Of a stretch of DNA of 64,000 bases, positions 10,828 to 19,392 are shown piece by piece. Position 1 is the first letter of the stretch. Each line of letters begins with the position of its first letter. The notes beneath the pieces are model-generated. The model was given only the letters and a program-made list of their open reading frames with translations. It was not told the origin of the DNA and searched no databases. The translations under genes and the position numbers were made by a program. Source of the DNA: Lachnospiraceae bacterium (GTDB lineage: Bacteria; Bacillota; Clostridia; Lachnospirales; Lachnospiraceae). The stretch spans positions 1-64,000 of the forward strand of contig SFNX01000005.1 in assembly GCA_004552595.1 (NCBI GenBank). The letters run 5' to 3'.

Positions 10828-12216
10828 ATGGGTGACGTGTTAAAAAAGGTTCCGGTAAGAGAACAGGAACCTAAAGTAAGAGCAAAAAACTTTGATGAAG
10901 TTTGTCTTGGCTACAATAAAGAAGAAGCAATTGAAGAAGCTAACAGATGCCTTAATTGTAAAAATGCACAGTGTATTAAAGGGTGTCCTGTAGCAATTAA
11001 TATTCCTGCTTTTATTGAACAGGTTAAGACAGGAAACGTTGAGGAAGCGTATAAGGTAATTTCTGAATCATCAGCACTTCCTGCTGTTTGCGGACGTGTT
11101 TGTCCACAGGAATCACAGTGTGAAGGTAAATGTATCAGAGGAATTAAAGGTGAACCTGTTTCAATAGGTAAGCTTGAAAGATTTGTTGCTGATACTGCAA
11201 GAGAGATGGGAATTAAGCCAGAGGGTGCTAAAGAGAAGAACGGTAAGAAGGTTGCTGTTATAGGTTCAGGCCCTGCAGGACTTACCTGTGCAGGCGACCT
11301 GGCTAAGCTTGGATATGACGTTACTATTTTTGAAGCACTTCATGAAGCAGGCGGTGTTTTGGTATACGGTATTCCTGAGTTCAGATTACCAAAAGAAGAC
11401 GTAGTTGCAAAAGAAATAGAGAATGTTAAGAATCTTGGTGTAAAAATTGAAACAAATGTTGTTATAGGTAAATCAACTACAGTTGATGAGCTTATTGAAG
11501 AAGAAGGCTTCGAAGCAGTATTTATTGGTTCGGGTGCAGGCCTTCCAAAGTTTATGGGAATCAAGGGCGAAACAGCTAACGGTGTATTTTCAGCAAACGA
11601 GTACCTTACACGTTCAAACCTTATGAAAGCCTTTGATGAAAGCTATGATACTCCAATTAAGCCGGGCAAAAATGTTGCAGTAGTCGGTGGTGGTAATGTA
11701 GCAATGGATGCTGCAAGAACAGCATTAAGACTTGGTGCAAATGTCAGCATTGTGTATCGTCGTTCACTTGAAGAACTGCCTGCACGAGTTGAAGAAGTAC
11801 ATCATGCAATGGAAGAAGGAATTAAATTTGAGCTTCTTACTAATCCTGTTGAAATCATCGAGGACGAGAAGGGTCTAGTAACCGGAATGAAATGTATTCG
11901 TATGGAACTTGGTGAGCCTGATGAATCAGGAAGAAGACGTCCTGTTGAAATAAAGGGTTCAGAGTTTATTATGGATGTTGATACTGTCATTATGTCACTT
12001 GGTACAAGCCCTAATCCGCTTATTTCTTCAACTACTAAGGGACTTGAAACAAACAGACATGGTTGCATTATTGCAAATGAGGAAATAGGAGCTACTTCTA
12101 AGGAAGGCGTTTTTGCGGGAGGAGATGCTGTTACCGGAGCAGCTACTGTTATTCTTGCTATGGGTGCAGGAAAGGCGGCAGCTAAGGGTATCCATGATTA
12201 TTTAAGCAATAAATAA
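10828..12216 (+). CDS. nfnB: NfnB-like subunit / GltA-type NADPH-dependent glutamate synthase small-chain homologue
   Basis: The 462-residue iron-sulfur flavoprotein has N-terminal 4Fe-4S cysteine clusters (RCLNCKNAQCIKGCP near residue 40; CGRVCPQESQCEGKCIRG near 92). An FAD-binding motif VIGSGPAGLTCAGDLA lies near 146, an NADPH-binding motif VVGGGNVAMDAARTALRLG near 290, and the C-terminal FAD segment contains FAGGDAVTGAATV. It is often annotated gltA, but no large glutamate synthase subunit is nearby, and the adjacent nfnA-like gene makes the electron-bifurcating NfnAB complex the better reading. A GGAG ribosome site precedes the ATG. Confidence 0.87.
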   Translation: MGDVLKKVPVREQEPKVRAKNFDEVCLGYNKEEAIEEANRCLNCKNAQCIKGCPVAINIPAFIEQVKTGNVEEAYKVISESSALPAVCGRVCPQESQCEGKCIRGIKGEPVSIGKLERFVADTAREMGIKPEGAKEKNGKKVAVIGSGPAGLTCAGDLAKLGYDVTIFEALHEAGGVLVYGIPEFRLPKEDVVAKEIENVKNLGVKIETNVVIGKSTTVDELIEEEGFEAVFIGSGAGLPKFMGIKGETANGVFSANEYLTRSNLMKAFDESYDTPIKPGKNVAVVGGGNVAMDAARTALRLGANVSIVYRRSLEELPARVEEVHHAMEEGIKFELLTNPVEIIEDEKGLVTGMKCIRMELGEPDESGRRRPVEIKGSEFIMDVDTVIMSLGTSPNPLISSTTKGLETNRHGCIIANEEIGATSKEGVFAGGDAVTGAATVILAMGAGKAAAKGIHDYLSNK

Positions 12217-12225
12217 GGTATTGTT

Positions 12226-12705
12226 TTGAATATAGATATTATCTGTGTTGGAAAAATTAAAGAAAAATATATTAAAGAAGCGATAGAAGAATACTCAAAA
12301 AGACTGTCAAGATATTGTAATTTAAATATTCTTGAAGTGCTTGATGAGAAAACAGTAGAAAATGCGTCTTCAACTGTATGCGAGAAAATCAAGCTGTCGG
12401 AAGCTAACAGAATTGAAAAGTATATTAAAAATGATGCTGTACTTGTAACGTTGGAAATTGACGGCAAAATGCTTGACTCTGTTGAGTTTGCAGGAAAAAT
12501 TAGCAAGTGGGGTGTAGACGGATTTTCAGACATTCAATTTGTAATAGGAGGCTCAATTGGTTTACATAAGTCAATTTGCGATAAAGCTGATTATCATTTG
12601 AGCTTTTCTAAAATGACATTTCCACATCAGTTAATGAGGGTTATTCTGTTAGAGCAGATTTATCGTTCATACAGAATCAATAATAATGAACCATATCATA
12701 AATAA
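12226..12705 (+). CDS. rlmH: 23S rRNA (pseudouridine-1915-N3)-methyltransferase RlmH
   Basis: SPOUT-class methyltransferase that methylates pseudouridine 1915 in helix 69 of 23S rRNA. The 159-residue length is standard. Visible signatures are IICVGKIKEKYI at the N-terminus, EEYSKRLSRY, the SAM-site segment FVIGGSIGLHKSI, and the C-terminal FPHQLMRVILLEQIYRSYRI. Translation starts at a TTG (12226), supported by an AAGG ribosome site 7 nt upstream that overlaps the previous stop region. It heads an rlmH-phoH-ybeY group of ribosome and RNA genes. Confidence 0.96.
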   Translation: MNIDIICVGKIKEKYIKEAIEEYSKRLSRYCNLNILEVLDEKTVENASSTVCEKIKLSEANRIEKYIKNDAVLVTLEIDGKMLDSVEFAGKISKWGVDGFSDIQFVIGGSIGLHKSICDKADYHLSFSKMTFPHQLMRVILLEQIYRSYRINNNEPYHK

Positions 12706-12710
12706 TTAGT

Positions 12711-13679
12711 ATGGCAGAGTTTATTTTAGACATTGAAATTGAACATGCAAAAAACATTAGTGGTGCGTTTGATGTATATATTAAAAAACTCGAACGTACC
12801 TTTAGTGTTTCTATTCTTGAAAGATCTGAAGGTATCAAAATTACAGGCTCAGACTTAGATGTCACGACTGTGAAAAATATTTTGACAGAGCTATATGAGT
12901 TGTCAAAAAGAGGTAATGTAATTACAGAACAAAATGTTGATTACGCAATTGCTATGGCTATAGAAAATAAAAATAATGCATTGCTTGAAGTAGATGCAGA
13001 TCTCATTTGCCATACTATGCTTGGTAAGCCTGTCAAGCCAAAAACGTTAGGTCAGAAGCAGTATGTAGATGCAATTAGAAATAATATGATTACATTTGGC
13101 ATCGGTCCTGCCGGAACAGGTAAAACATATCTTGCAATGGCAATGGCAATTACTGCATTTAAGAATGAAGAAGTATCAAGAATTATATTAACAAGGCCTG
13201 CCATAGAAGCAGGAGAAAAGCTTGGGTTTCTACCTGGTGATTTACAAAGTAAAATTGATCCGTATCTAAGACCTTTGTATGATGCGCTATATCAGATAAT
13301 GGGGGCAGATGCGTTCATTAAAAACTCAGAGAAAGGTCTGATTGAAGTGGCGCCTCTTGCATATATGAGAGGACGTACTCTTGATAACGCTTATATTATT
13401 CTTGATGAAGCACAGAATACAACTCCTTCTCAGATGAAAATGTTTTTAACAAGAATTGGATTTGGTTCAAAAGTTGTTATTACAGGTGACAGAACACAGA
13501 AGGATTTACCAAGAGATCAGATTTCAGGACTTGATACAGCCATGAAGATTCTTGGTAAGATTGAAGGAATTAAGTTCTGTACATTGACAAGTCATGATGT
13601 TGTAAGACATCCGCTTGTCCAGAAAATAGTAAAAGCATATGAAGAATATGAGAGCAGTTTGGCTAAGAAAAACAGATAG
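12711..13679 (+). CDS. phoH: PhoH-like ATPase (YbeZ/PhoL type)
   Basis: The 322-residue ATPase has Walker A GPAGTGKTYLAMAMA (about residues 130-144), the family motif RPAIEAGEKLGFLPGDL, and Walker B YIILDEAQNTTPSQMK near 230. The N-terminal stretch resembles the KH-like region seen in this family. It is commonly linked with YbeY in ribosome quality control and 16S rRNA maturation, and ybeY follows directly here 8 nt after its stop. The exact biochemical role of the family is unsettled. Confidence 0.95.
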   Translation: MAEFILDIEIEHAKNISGAFDVYIKKLERTFSVSILERSEGIKITGSDLDVTTVKNILTELYELSKRGNVITEQNVDYAIAMAIENKNNALLEVDADLICHTMLGKPVKPKTLGQKQYVDAIRNNMITFGIGPAGTGKTYLAMAMAITAFKNEEVSRIILTRPAIEAGEKLGFLPGDLQSKIDPYLRPLYDALYQIMGADAFIKNSEKGLIEVAPLAYMRGRTLDNAYIILDEAQNTTPSQMKMFLTRIGFGSKVVITGDRTQKDLPRDQISGLDTAMKILGKIEGIKFCTLTSHDVVRHPLVQKIVKAYEEYESSLAKKNR

Positions 13680-13687
13680 GCAGTAAT

Positions 13688-14182
13688 ATGATATATAATT
13701 TTTGTAACGAGACAGAAGTTAAATTTGAATTTGAATATGAGAAAATATATCGTGAAGTAGTTGACTGTGTACTTGATACTTTTGACTGCAAATATGATTG
13801 TGAAGTTAGTTTACTGCTTGTTGACAATGATTCTATTAAAGAGATTAATTTAGAAACAAGAGGAATAGATAAGCCTACAGACGTGCTTTCTTTTCCGAAT
13901 GTAATATTTGAAAAACCCGGAGATTTTGACTCAATAGATGAATCATCGGACTGCTTTGAGCCTGATTCCGGAGAACTCATTCTTGGAGATATAGTGATAT
14001 CGGTTGATAAGGTAATATCTCAGGCTATAGAGTATGGACATTCTCAGTTAAGAGAATACGCATTTTTGATATGTCACAGTTTATTGCATCTGCTTTCATT
14101 TGATCATATGACAGATGATGAGAGAGAAGTGATGGAAGAATATCAGAGTAAAGTAATGGAAGCTCTGAAAATATTAAGATAA
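13688..14182 (+). CDS. ybeY: Endoribonuclease YbeY (rRNA maturation factor)
   Basis: A metal-dependent RNase family member involved in 16S rRNA 3'-end maturation and ribosome quality control. The 164-residue protein contains the hallmark HSLLHLLSFDHMTDDER (three zinc-ligand His) near residues 119-135, plus IDKPTDVLSFP and GDIVIS. It lies between the PhoH ATPase and the flippase. Its stop is immediately followed by the next ATG at 14183. Confidence 0.97.
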   Translation: MIYNFCNETEVKFEFEYEKIYREVVDCVLDTFDCKYDCEVSLLLVDNDSIKEINLETRGIDKPTDVLSFPNVIFEKPGDFDSIDESSDCFEPDSGELILGDIVISVDKVISQAIEYGHSQLREYAFLICHSLLHLLSFDHMTDDEREVMEEYQSKVMEALKILR

Positions 14183-15826
14183 ATGGGAAATAAGAACTCA
14201 AAAAGTACAAATTTCATAGTACAGGGCGGGATTCTTGCAATGGCCGGAGTAATCGCAAGATTAATAGGCTTGATTTACAGAGTTCCGATGCAAAGAACAA
14301 TCGGTGATGCTGGCATGGGATATTATTCGGCAGCATTTCAGATTTATTCTTTGATGCTTATTATTTCATCATACAGTCTTCCTGTTGCTGTATCAAAATT
14401 AATTGCAGGATATACTGCAAGAGACGAATATAAGAATGCGAAGAGAATATATAACTGCTCTATGTTATTTGCATGTTTTACAGGTGGTATTACATGTCTT
14501 ATTGTATTTTTTTGCGCCGATTTTCTTGCAGGACTGATTAAGCTTCCAAAATCTGCAATAGCATTGAGAATACTTGCACCTACACTTTTAGTAGTGGCAA
14601 TAATGGGTGTAATGCGAGGCTTTTTCCAAGGAAACGGTAGCATGGTTCCTACTGCAACGTCTCAGCTTGTTGAGCAAATAATTAATGCAATAGTTTCTGT
14701 TGTTGCCGCAAAGTTTCTTTTTGATTACGGACTTGGCGTTTCGGGATTATTAAGAGATGATGATTATGCTGCTGCGTATGGAGCGGCAGGAGGCACACTT
14801 GGCACATCTGCAGGAGCACTTGCCGGACTGATTTGCCTTATTATTGTATATCTGATTTCAAAGAGGGATTTTAATTACAGAGTCAGACATGACGAAAACA
14901 GACATAGTGATACTTTTGGAAGAATGCTTTTTGCACTTATTCTTACCGTATTACCTGTTCTTTTGTCTACTACCGTATATAATCTATCGGATATACTTGA
15001 CCAGGGTATATTCAATTATGTGATGGATACAAAAGGCTTATCAGAAGTAAAAGCAGAACATTGGGGTATTTTTTCAACAAAATACAAAGTACTGACTAAT
15101 GTTCCGGTGGCACTTGCATCAGCTGTATGTTCGTCTATGATGCCTTCGTTAACAGGCTGTATTAGAAGAGAAGAATATAAAATTGCCAGAAGAAAAGTAT
15201 CACTTGCGATGAGATTTACTATGATCCTATCCATTCCGTGTGCTGTAGGACTTGCAGTGCTCGGAAAACCTATAATTAGTACTTTGTTTCAGGGAGAAGT
15301 TGATATTCCTGCTACGATGCTAAAAATTGGATCAATTGCCGTAGTGTTTTATTCAATGTCAACATTGTCAAATGGTGTATTACAGGGAATTGATAAATTG
15401 AATATTCCTGTAAGAAATGCCGCAATAGCTCTTGTTTTGCACGTTGGCATTTTGTATTTCATGCTTGATGTGTTTAACATGGGATTATATGGTGTTGTAA
15501 TTTCGTGTGTGCTCTTTGCACTTATTATGTGTATACTCAACTGGCTTGCAATCAGAAAATATTTAAATTATCAACAGGAGATAGTAAGGACATTTGTAAT
15601 TCCTACAGTATCATCGATATTTATGGGATTAGTTGCATGGCTTTCTAATTTCTTAATATCAAAAGCTTTATCTTCTTTTGTATCACTTGTCATTTCAATA
15701 GCTCTATCTGTGTGCGTATATTTTGTGTTACTGATAAAGCTTAAAGGAGTTAAGGAAAAGGAAATAAGAAGCTTCCCGGGAGGCAACCTGATGGCGGCAA
15801 TTGCAAGATTCTTTAGATTATTATAG
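14183..15826 (+). CDS. SpoVB/MurJ-like polysaccharide (lipid) flippase
   Basis: A 547-residue polytopic membrane protein of the MOP/MVF superfamily, with about 12-14 hydrophobic segments across its length. The N-terminus FIVQGGILAMAGVIARLIGL and RVPMQRTIGDAGMGYY are typical of the SpoVB/YtgP group, which is implicated in flipping lipid-linked wall precursors or in spore cortex formation. It could be the lipid II flippase or a paralogue, and sequence alone does not decide. The start abuts the ybeY stop, suggesting translational coupling. Transcription likely ends at the hairpin that follows. Confidence 0.88.
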   Translation: MGNKNSKSTNFIVQGGILAMAGVIARLIGLIYRVPMQRTIGDAGMGYYSAAFQIYSLMLIISSYSLPVAVSKLIAGYTARDEYKNAKRIYNCSMLFACFTGGITCLIVFFCADFLAGLIKLPKSAIALRILAPTLLVVAIMGVMRGFFQGNGSMVPTATSQLVEQIINAIVSVVAAKFLFDYGLGVSGLLRDDDYAAAYGAAGGTLGTSAGALAGLICLIIVYLISKRDFNYRVRHDENRHSDTFGRMLFALILTVLPVLLSTTVYNLSDILDQGIFNYVMDTKGLSEVKAEHWGIFSTKYKVLTNVPVALASAVCSSMMPSLTGCIRREEYKIARRKVSLAMRFTMILSIPCAVGLAVLGKPIISTLFQGEVDIPATMLKIGSIAVVFYSMSTLSNGVLQGIDKLNIPVRNAAIALVLHVGILYFMLDVFNMGLYGVVISCVLFALIMCILNWLAIRKYLNYQQEIVRTFVIPTVSSIFMGLVAWLSNFLISKALSSFVSLVISIALSVCVYFVLLIKLKGVKEKEIRSFPGGNLMAAIARFFRLL

Positions 15827-15863
15827 TGGTTTAAATAATTTAATAAATAGTATTAAATACTAA

Positions 15864-15913
15864 AATAAGCTCAATAATAATTATCGTAAATAATAATTAC
15901 TATTGAGCTTATT
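15864..15913. terminator. Bidirectional hairpin between convergent genes
   Basis: A perfect 13-bp inverted repeat, AATAAGCTCAATA (15864-15876) and TATTGAGCTTATT (15901-15913), is extended by further AT pairing inside. It sits between the flippase (+) and the diguanylate cyclase (-). The stem is AT-rich and has no long T-run, so termination is inferred mainly from its position. Confidence 0.7.
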
Positions 15914-15935
15914 ATTAAATAAATCACAAGTAAAA

Positions 15936-17030
15936 TTATGCAACTACCTGATTACGTCCGTTTTCTTTTCCTCTGTACAGCTTTTGATCGGCTGACTTAA
16001 TTAATGAGTTAATGTCCGAATTAGCATGGAATGATGATACACCAAGGGTAATGGTAACTCGTAATTCAAGGTTTTGGTATTTATATGTATGAGCCTCTAC
16101 CTGAGCTCTGATACGTTCTGCCAATATAGCTGCATTTGCTTTATTGTTGTTAACGATTATTAAGAATTCTTCGCCACCCCATCTACTTACAATATCCTCA
16201 TCTCTGACTGTATCTTTAAGTATCCAGGCTACTTCCTTAAGAACATAATCACCGGCATCATGTCCGTATGTATCATTAACGAGCTTGAATTTATCAATAT
16301 CACACATAATAACAGAGAATGCATCTTCATCGTGATAATGAGCATCAAAGAGCTGATTTAACTTTTCATCAGCGCTTCGTCTGTTTAATAGATTTGTAAG
16401 AGGATCATAAGTTGCATAATTATCAAGCTTTGAATTTTCACTTACAAGCTTATTTTTAATATAACCGTATTCTATTGCAAGTAAAATGTCAAAAAATGTA
16501 ATTCCTATAATTGCTACAGATAGATTAAAGTAGCCAAAAAAATCGGAATAGCTATTTGCATTTTTAAATCCTGTATATAATGGGGTGTGAAATGATAAAT
16601 AATGCTTGCAACCAATAAGCAATATATAATATATTATTGCGACTATTGATGAGAAAAAAATAGGTCGTTTAAAGCAATCCAAGAACAGACCAAAATAGAA
16701 CACTATTGATATTGCAGTAATTAATAAGAGCATAAAATTATACTCATAGCCAACAAAAATGGTACATAATATGCTGTGGAGTGGTATTTCAAAAAGTATA
16801 TAATATGAAAAGTCTTTAATTCTGTTTCCTTTATATGCTTCAGCTAAAAAGAAAAAGTAACCTGAAATACAGAATATATTGTATATGGACATAGCAAGAA
16901 GACCAATTTTGTAAAAAAAGAAGAGATAGATTAAATGAATAATACAAATACTGCCGGCAATTACAGTATATTTACCGCCTCTTCTAAACAGAAATTGTTC
17001 AATTTTTTGTGTATTTTGATTGTTTGCCAT
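15936..17030 (-). CDS. Membrane diguanylate cyclase (GGDEF domain)
   Basis: Synthesises cyclic di-GMP from two GTP. The 364-residue protein has about six membrane segments in the first 190 residues (a sensor of unknown ligand) and a C-terminal GGDEF domain starting near YDPLTNLLNRRSA. The active-site loop is intact as RWGGEEF, with an RDED inhibitory site placed five residues before it, so both catalysis and product inhibition are predicted. It lies alone on the minus strand with its own promoter. An HD-GYP-like gene occurs about 10 kb away, also on the minus strand. Confidence 0.95.
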   Translation of the reverse strand: MANNQNTQKIEQFLFRRGGKYTVIAGSICIIHLIYLFFFYKIGLLAMSIYNIFCISGYFFFLAEAYKGNRIKDFSYYILFEIPLHSILCTIFVGYEYNFMLLLITAISIVFYFGLFLDCFKRPIFFSSIVAIIYYILLIGCKHYLSFHTPLYTGFKNANSYSDFFGYFNLSVAIIGITFFDILLAIEYGYIKNKLVSENSKLDNYATYDPLTNLLNRRSADEKLNQLFDAHYHDEDAFSVIMCDIDKFKLVNDTYGHDAGDYVLKEVAWILKDTVRDEDIVSRWGGEEFLIIVNNNKANAAILAERIRAQVEAHTYKYQNLELRVTITLGVSSFHANSDINSLIKSADQKLYRGKENGRNQVVA

Positions 17031-17096
17031 ATTTTATACCCGATTATAATCCTTATTAATTATTATATTAAAAATATTACACGATTTATTGGTACA

Positions 17097-17125
17097 ATTT
17101 TAACATATATATTTACATAAATCAA
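17097..17125 (-). promoter_or_regulatory. Candidate promoter of the diguanylate cyclase gene
   Basis: Read on the minus strand: TTGATT (17125-17120), a 17-nt spacer, then TAAAAT (17102-17097), about 67 nt before the start codon. The 343-nt divergent region 17031-17373 holds this promoter, an inverted repeat and the + strand promoter at 17278-17306. I see no gene or riboswitch in it. Confidence 0.6.
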
Positions 17126-17140
17126 ATAAAAATCGATTTA

Positions 17141-17174
17141 TATGTATCACATATCATATTAAATGTGATACATA
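17141..17174. promoter_or_regulatory. Perfect 12-bp inverted repeat, possible operator
   Basis: TATGTATCACAT (17141-17152) and ATGTGATACATA (17163-17174) are perfect reverse complements separated by 10 nt. The repeat lies in the divergent region, just upstream of the -35 of the diguanylate cyclase promoter. There is no T-run, so an operator is more likely than a terminator. Confidence 0.5.
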
Positions 17175-17277
17175 ATGTTGCGAAGATAAATAAATAACAC
17201 GTATTTGAGGCTCGTCTCTTTGTTTTGATCAGTCTTACATTTACAGGGTGTATTATTTGTATAAAATGAAGATATTA

Positions 17278-17306
17278 TTTACATAAAACACAATATATGG
17301 TATCTT
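17278..17306 (+). promoter_or_regulatory. Candidate promoter for the J-domain gene operon
   Basis: TTTACA (17278-17283), a 17-nt spacer and TATCTT (17301-17306). The next good start with a ribosome site is at 17374, so a leader of about 60 nt is expected. The -35 box is good and the -10 box moderate. Confidence 0.45.
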
Positions 17307-17373
17307 ATTAATGTATAGGTTGTTTTATGAGCGAGTAGGGGATTCGCTTGATAATTTATATAAGGGGATTAAA

Positions 17374-17865
17374 ATGAATAAAGTTATGGAAGCTATTGAG
17401 CTTTTGTCACAGGGGAATGACAATGGCGAGTTAAATAGCGATTTACTTTTGGCTGCAAAGCAGGAACTTGAGTGGGCATACAAAGAGTTAGAAAGTAAGC
17501 GTAATGCATTTCAATATGAAATGGAACTTAAGCAGAAATCTTTAGATTCACAGATTAAGCTATTTAATATGAAATGGAGCCTTCTTGAAGAAGAGACAAG
17601 AAAGCTTGCAGAAGAGTCGAAAAAAGCCGAGAAGAGAAGGGCCTTCTTTGAGAGAGTTAATTCTTTCCAGAAAGGTGGAAATGACGGCGACAATATTGTT
17701 CATGGTGAAATGTTCTTTAAGGGCGTTGCTTCCCCGCAGGCTCTTAAGAAGAGATATAAGGATTTAATTAAGATCTATCATCCTGATTCTGAGAATGGTG
17801 ACAATCAGACTGTTCAGGAGATTAACAGAGAATACGATTCCCTTATTCACGCCATGGCTAAATAG
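17374..17865 (+). CDS. Small protein with C-terminal J domain (DnaJ-like)
   Basis: A 163-residue protein whose first 100 residues are charged and predicted to form a coiled coil (ELEWAYKELESKRNAFQYEM and following). Its last 40 residues form a J-domain-like unit with the HPD motif in KIYHPDSENGDN. J domains stimulate DnaK-type Hsp70 ATPase, so this is probably a specialised co-chaperone, but its client is unknown. The start at 17374 is chosen over an in-frame ATG at 17311 because AAGGGG lies 6-7 nt upstream. It begins a + strand group running to the Gx-family gene. Confidence 0.75.
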   Translation: MNKVMEAIELLSQGNDNGELNSDLLLAAKQELEWAYKELESKRNAFQYEMELKQKSLDSQIKLFNMKWSLLEEETRKLAEESKKAEKRRAFFERVNSFQKGGNDGDNIVHGEMFFKGVASPQALKKRYKDLIKIYHPDSENGDNQTVQEINREYDSLIHAMAK

Positions 17866-17876
17866 GACAGTATAAT

Positions 17877-18254
17877 TTGAGAAAATATGATTTTTATTTA
17901 GCGGGTGCAATGTGTATCATTGCACTCGTTCTATATTTAATAATAAATTTCAGTTGTGAAAAAGGACAGTTACTTGTTGTTTATAAAGACAATGAAGTAA
18001 TTGGAAAGTATTCATTAAATGATGAAGGATATCATACAATCGAATACGATGATATGACACTGATGACATTTGAAATAAAAAATGGAAAAGCAGATGTTTT
18101 ATCTGCGTGCTGCCATGATAAGCTATGTGTTCATCAGAAGCCTATTAATTCTTCGGGAGAAGTAATTTGCTGTCTTCCGGGTAAAATACTTCTTAAAGTT
18201 TACGGTCCACAAAATGAAAGTACTAACGAGGATTATGATGCAGTTGCCAGATAA
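17877..18254 (+). CDS. NusG domain II-containing membrane-anchored protein
   Basis: A 125-residue protein with one N-terminal membrane segment (residues 9-26), then a compact beta domain. The C-terminal signature ACCHDKLCVHQKPINSSGE followed by ICCLPGKI matches the NusG_II (DUF370-unrelated) family, often encoded beside Gx-type transporters. It starts at TTG 17877 with AGGA upstream. Its 3' end overlaps the next gene by 17 nt, supporting co-expression. Its function is not established, and the conserved cysteines suggest metal or redox chemistry. Confidence 0.82.
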   Translation: MRKYDFYLAGAMCIIALVLYLIINFSCEKGQLLVVYKDNEVIGKYSLNDEGYHTIEYDDMTLMTFEIKNGKADVLSACCHDKLCVHQKPINSSGEVICCLPGKILLKVYGPQNESTNEDYDAVAR

Positions 18255-18744
18255 TAAAAAAATAGCATATTTATCTTTAATGATTGCACTTTCGCTTATT
18301 TTTTCATATATTGAAACACTGATACCGCTAAATTTTGGAATTGCAGGAGTAAAAATAGGTTTAGCAAATATAATATCAGTAATTGCCCTTTATTTATTTG
18401 GATTTGGATATTCACTTTTTATTGTAATTATTAGAGTAATTCTTTCCGGATTTTTGTTTGGCAATCTTTTTTCAATAATCTATTCGCTTACAGGTGGAAT
18501 ACTGAGTATAAGTATTATGTATTTCCTTAAAAAAACAGACAAGTTCAGCATTACAGGGGTTAGTATAGGCGGAGGTGTATTTCATAATGCAGGACAGCTG
18601 TTAGTAGCGGTATTGGTAATAAATGAACTTAAGCTTTACTTTTATTTCCCTGTGTTAATTATTGCAGGAGTAATAATGGGTACTATTATCGGAATTATCA
18701 GTTCCATAATAATTAGCAGAGTTGAAACATATGTTCGAATATGA
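18238..18744 (+). CDS. Gx transporter family protein (heptaprenyl diphosphate synthase component I family)
   Basis: A 168-residue hydrophobic protein with about five membrane segments (SLMIALSLIFSYIETLIPL, LANIISVIALYLFGF and others), matching the Hpre_diP_synt_I membrane family. The family name reflects an old link to prenyl diphosphate synthesis, and current annotations treat it as an ECF-like transporter component. The start at 18238 is preferred because GAGG lies 6 nt upstream, while the in-frame ATGs at 18214 and 18235 are placed less well. It overlaps the NusG_II gene. Confidence 0.8.
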   Translation: MQLPDNKKIAYLSLMIALSLIFSYIETLIPLNFGIAGVKIGLANIISVIALYLFGFGYSLFIVIIRVILSGFLFGNLFSIIYSLTGGILSISIMYFLKKTDKFSITGVSIGGGVFHNAGQLLVAVLVINELKLYFYFPVLIIAGVIMGTIIGIISSIIISRVETYVRI

Positions 18745-18750
18745 TAAAAT
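18722..18750 (+). promoter_or_regulatory. Candidate promoter for ruvAB
   Basis: TTGAAA (18722-18727), a 17-nt spacer and TAAAAT (18745-18750). The -35 box lies inside the 3' end of the Gx gene. The ruvA ATG follows 30 nt downstream with a GGTGGGGAAG ribosome site. No clear LexA operator is seen. Confidence 0.55.
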
Positions 18751-18780
18751 ATCATCATCATAATTATAGGTGGGGAAGTA

Positions 18781-19389
18781 ATGATAGCATTTCTTAAAGG
18801 GGAGATTTCCGCAATTTATGAGGATAAGGTGATTATTGAAGTATCAGGCGTTGGATACAATGTTCTGATGCCTGCTTCGTGTATTCAGTCATTACAGGGA
18901 ATTGGCAATACTGCTAAAATATATACATATCTTTCTGTAAGGGAAGATGCAATGCAGTTATATGGGTTTAATACGAGTGATGACCTTGAACTTTTTAAGC
19001 TCTTAATTACAGTGAACGGTATAGGACCTAAGGCCTCATTACAGATACTGTCAACAATGACTACTGATGATATTAAGATGGCAATTGTTTCATCAGATTC
19101 TAAGACTTTATCAAAGGTTCAAGGAATCGGACCTAAAACTGCACAACGAATCATAATTGACCTTAAAGACAAAATTGATCTTATTAATACGGTTGAGAAC
19201 AAGTTGTTAAGCAACGAAGTATATGCCGGTACACTTAGTGATGAGAAATCAGAGGCTATTGAAGCTTTGGTTGCACTCGGTTATTCTAAAAAGGATGCAT
19301 TAAATGCAGTAAATAGTGTAGATATGCCTGATGGAACAAAGGTTGAACAGATATTAAAGCTTGCATTAAAGAACATTTCAAGGTTATAA
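18781..19389 (+). CDS. ruvA: Holliday junction branch migration protein RuvA
   Basis: Tetrameric junction-binding protein that loads the RuvB motor. The 202-residue length is typical. The OB-fold N-terminus (MIAFLKGEISAIYEDKVIIE) is followed by tandem helix-hairpin-helix motifs (TVNGIGPKASLQIL, KVQGIGPKTAQRIIIDLKDK) and the C-terminal RuvB-contact domain (SEAIEALVALGYSKKDALNAV). It is 3 nt ahead of ruvB. The gene appears intact although ruvB is not. Confidence 0.97.
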   Translation: MIAFLKGEISAIYEDKVIIEVSGVGYNVLMPASCIQSLQGIGNTAKIYTYLSVREDAMQLYGFNTSDDLELFKLLITVNGIGPKASLQILSTMTTDDIKMAIVSSDSKTLSKVQGIGPKTAQRIIIDLKDKIDLINTVENKLLSNEVYAGTLSDEKSEAIEALVALGYSKKDALNAVNSVDMPDGTKVEQILKLALKNISRL

Positions 19390-19392
19390 GCT

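Noticed and set aside
17175..17277. Cyclic di-GMP riboswitch near the GGDEF gene
   Set aside because: No conserved GEMM-type core sequences or stems were seen in the divergent region.
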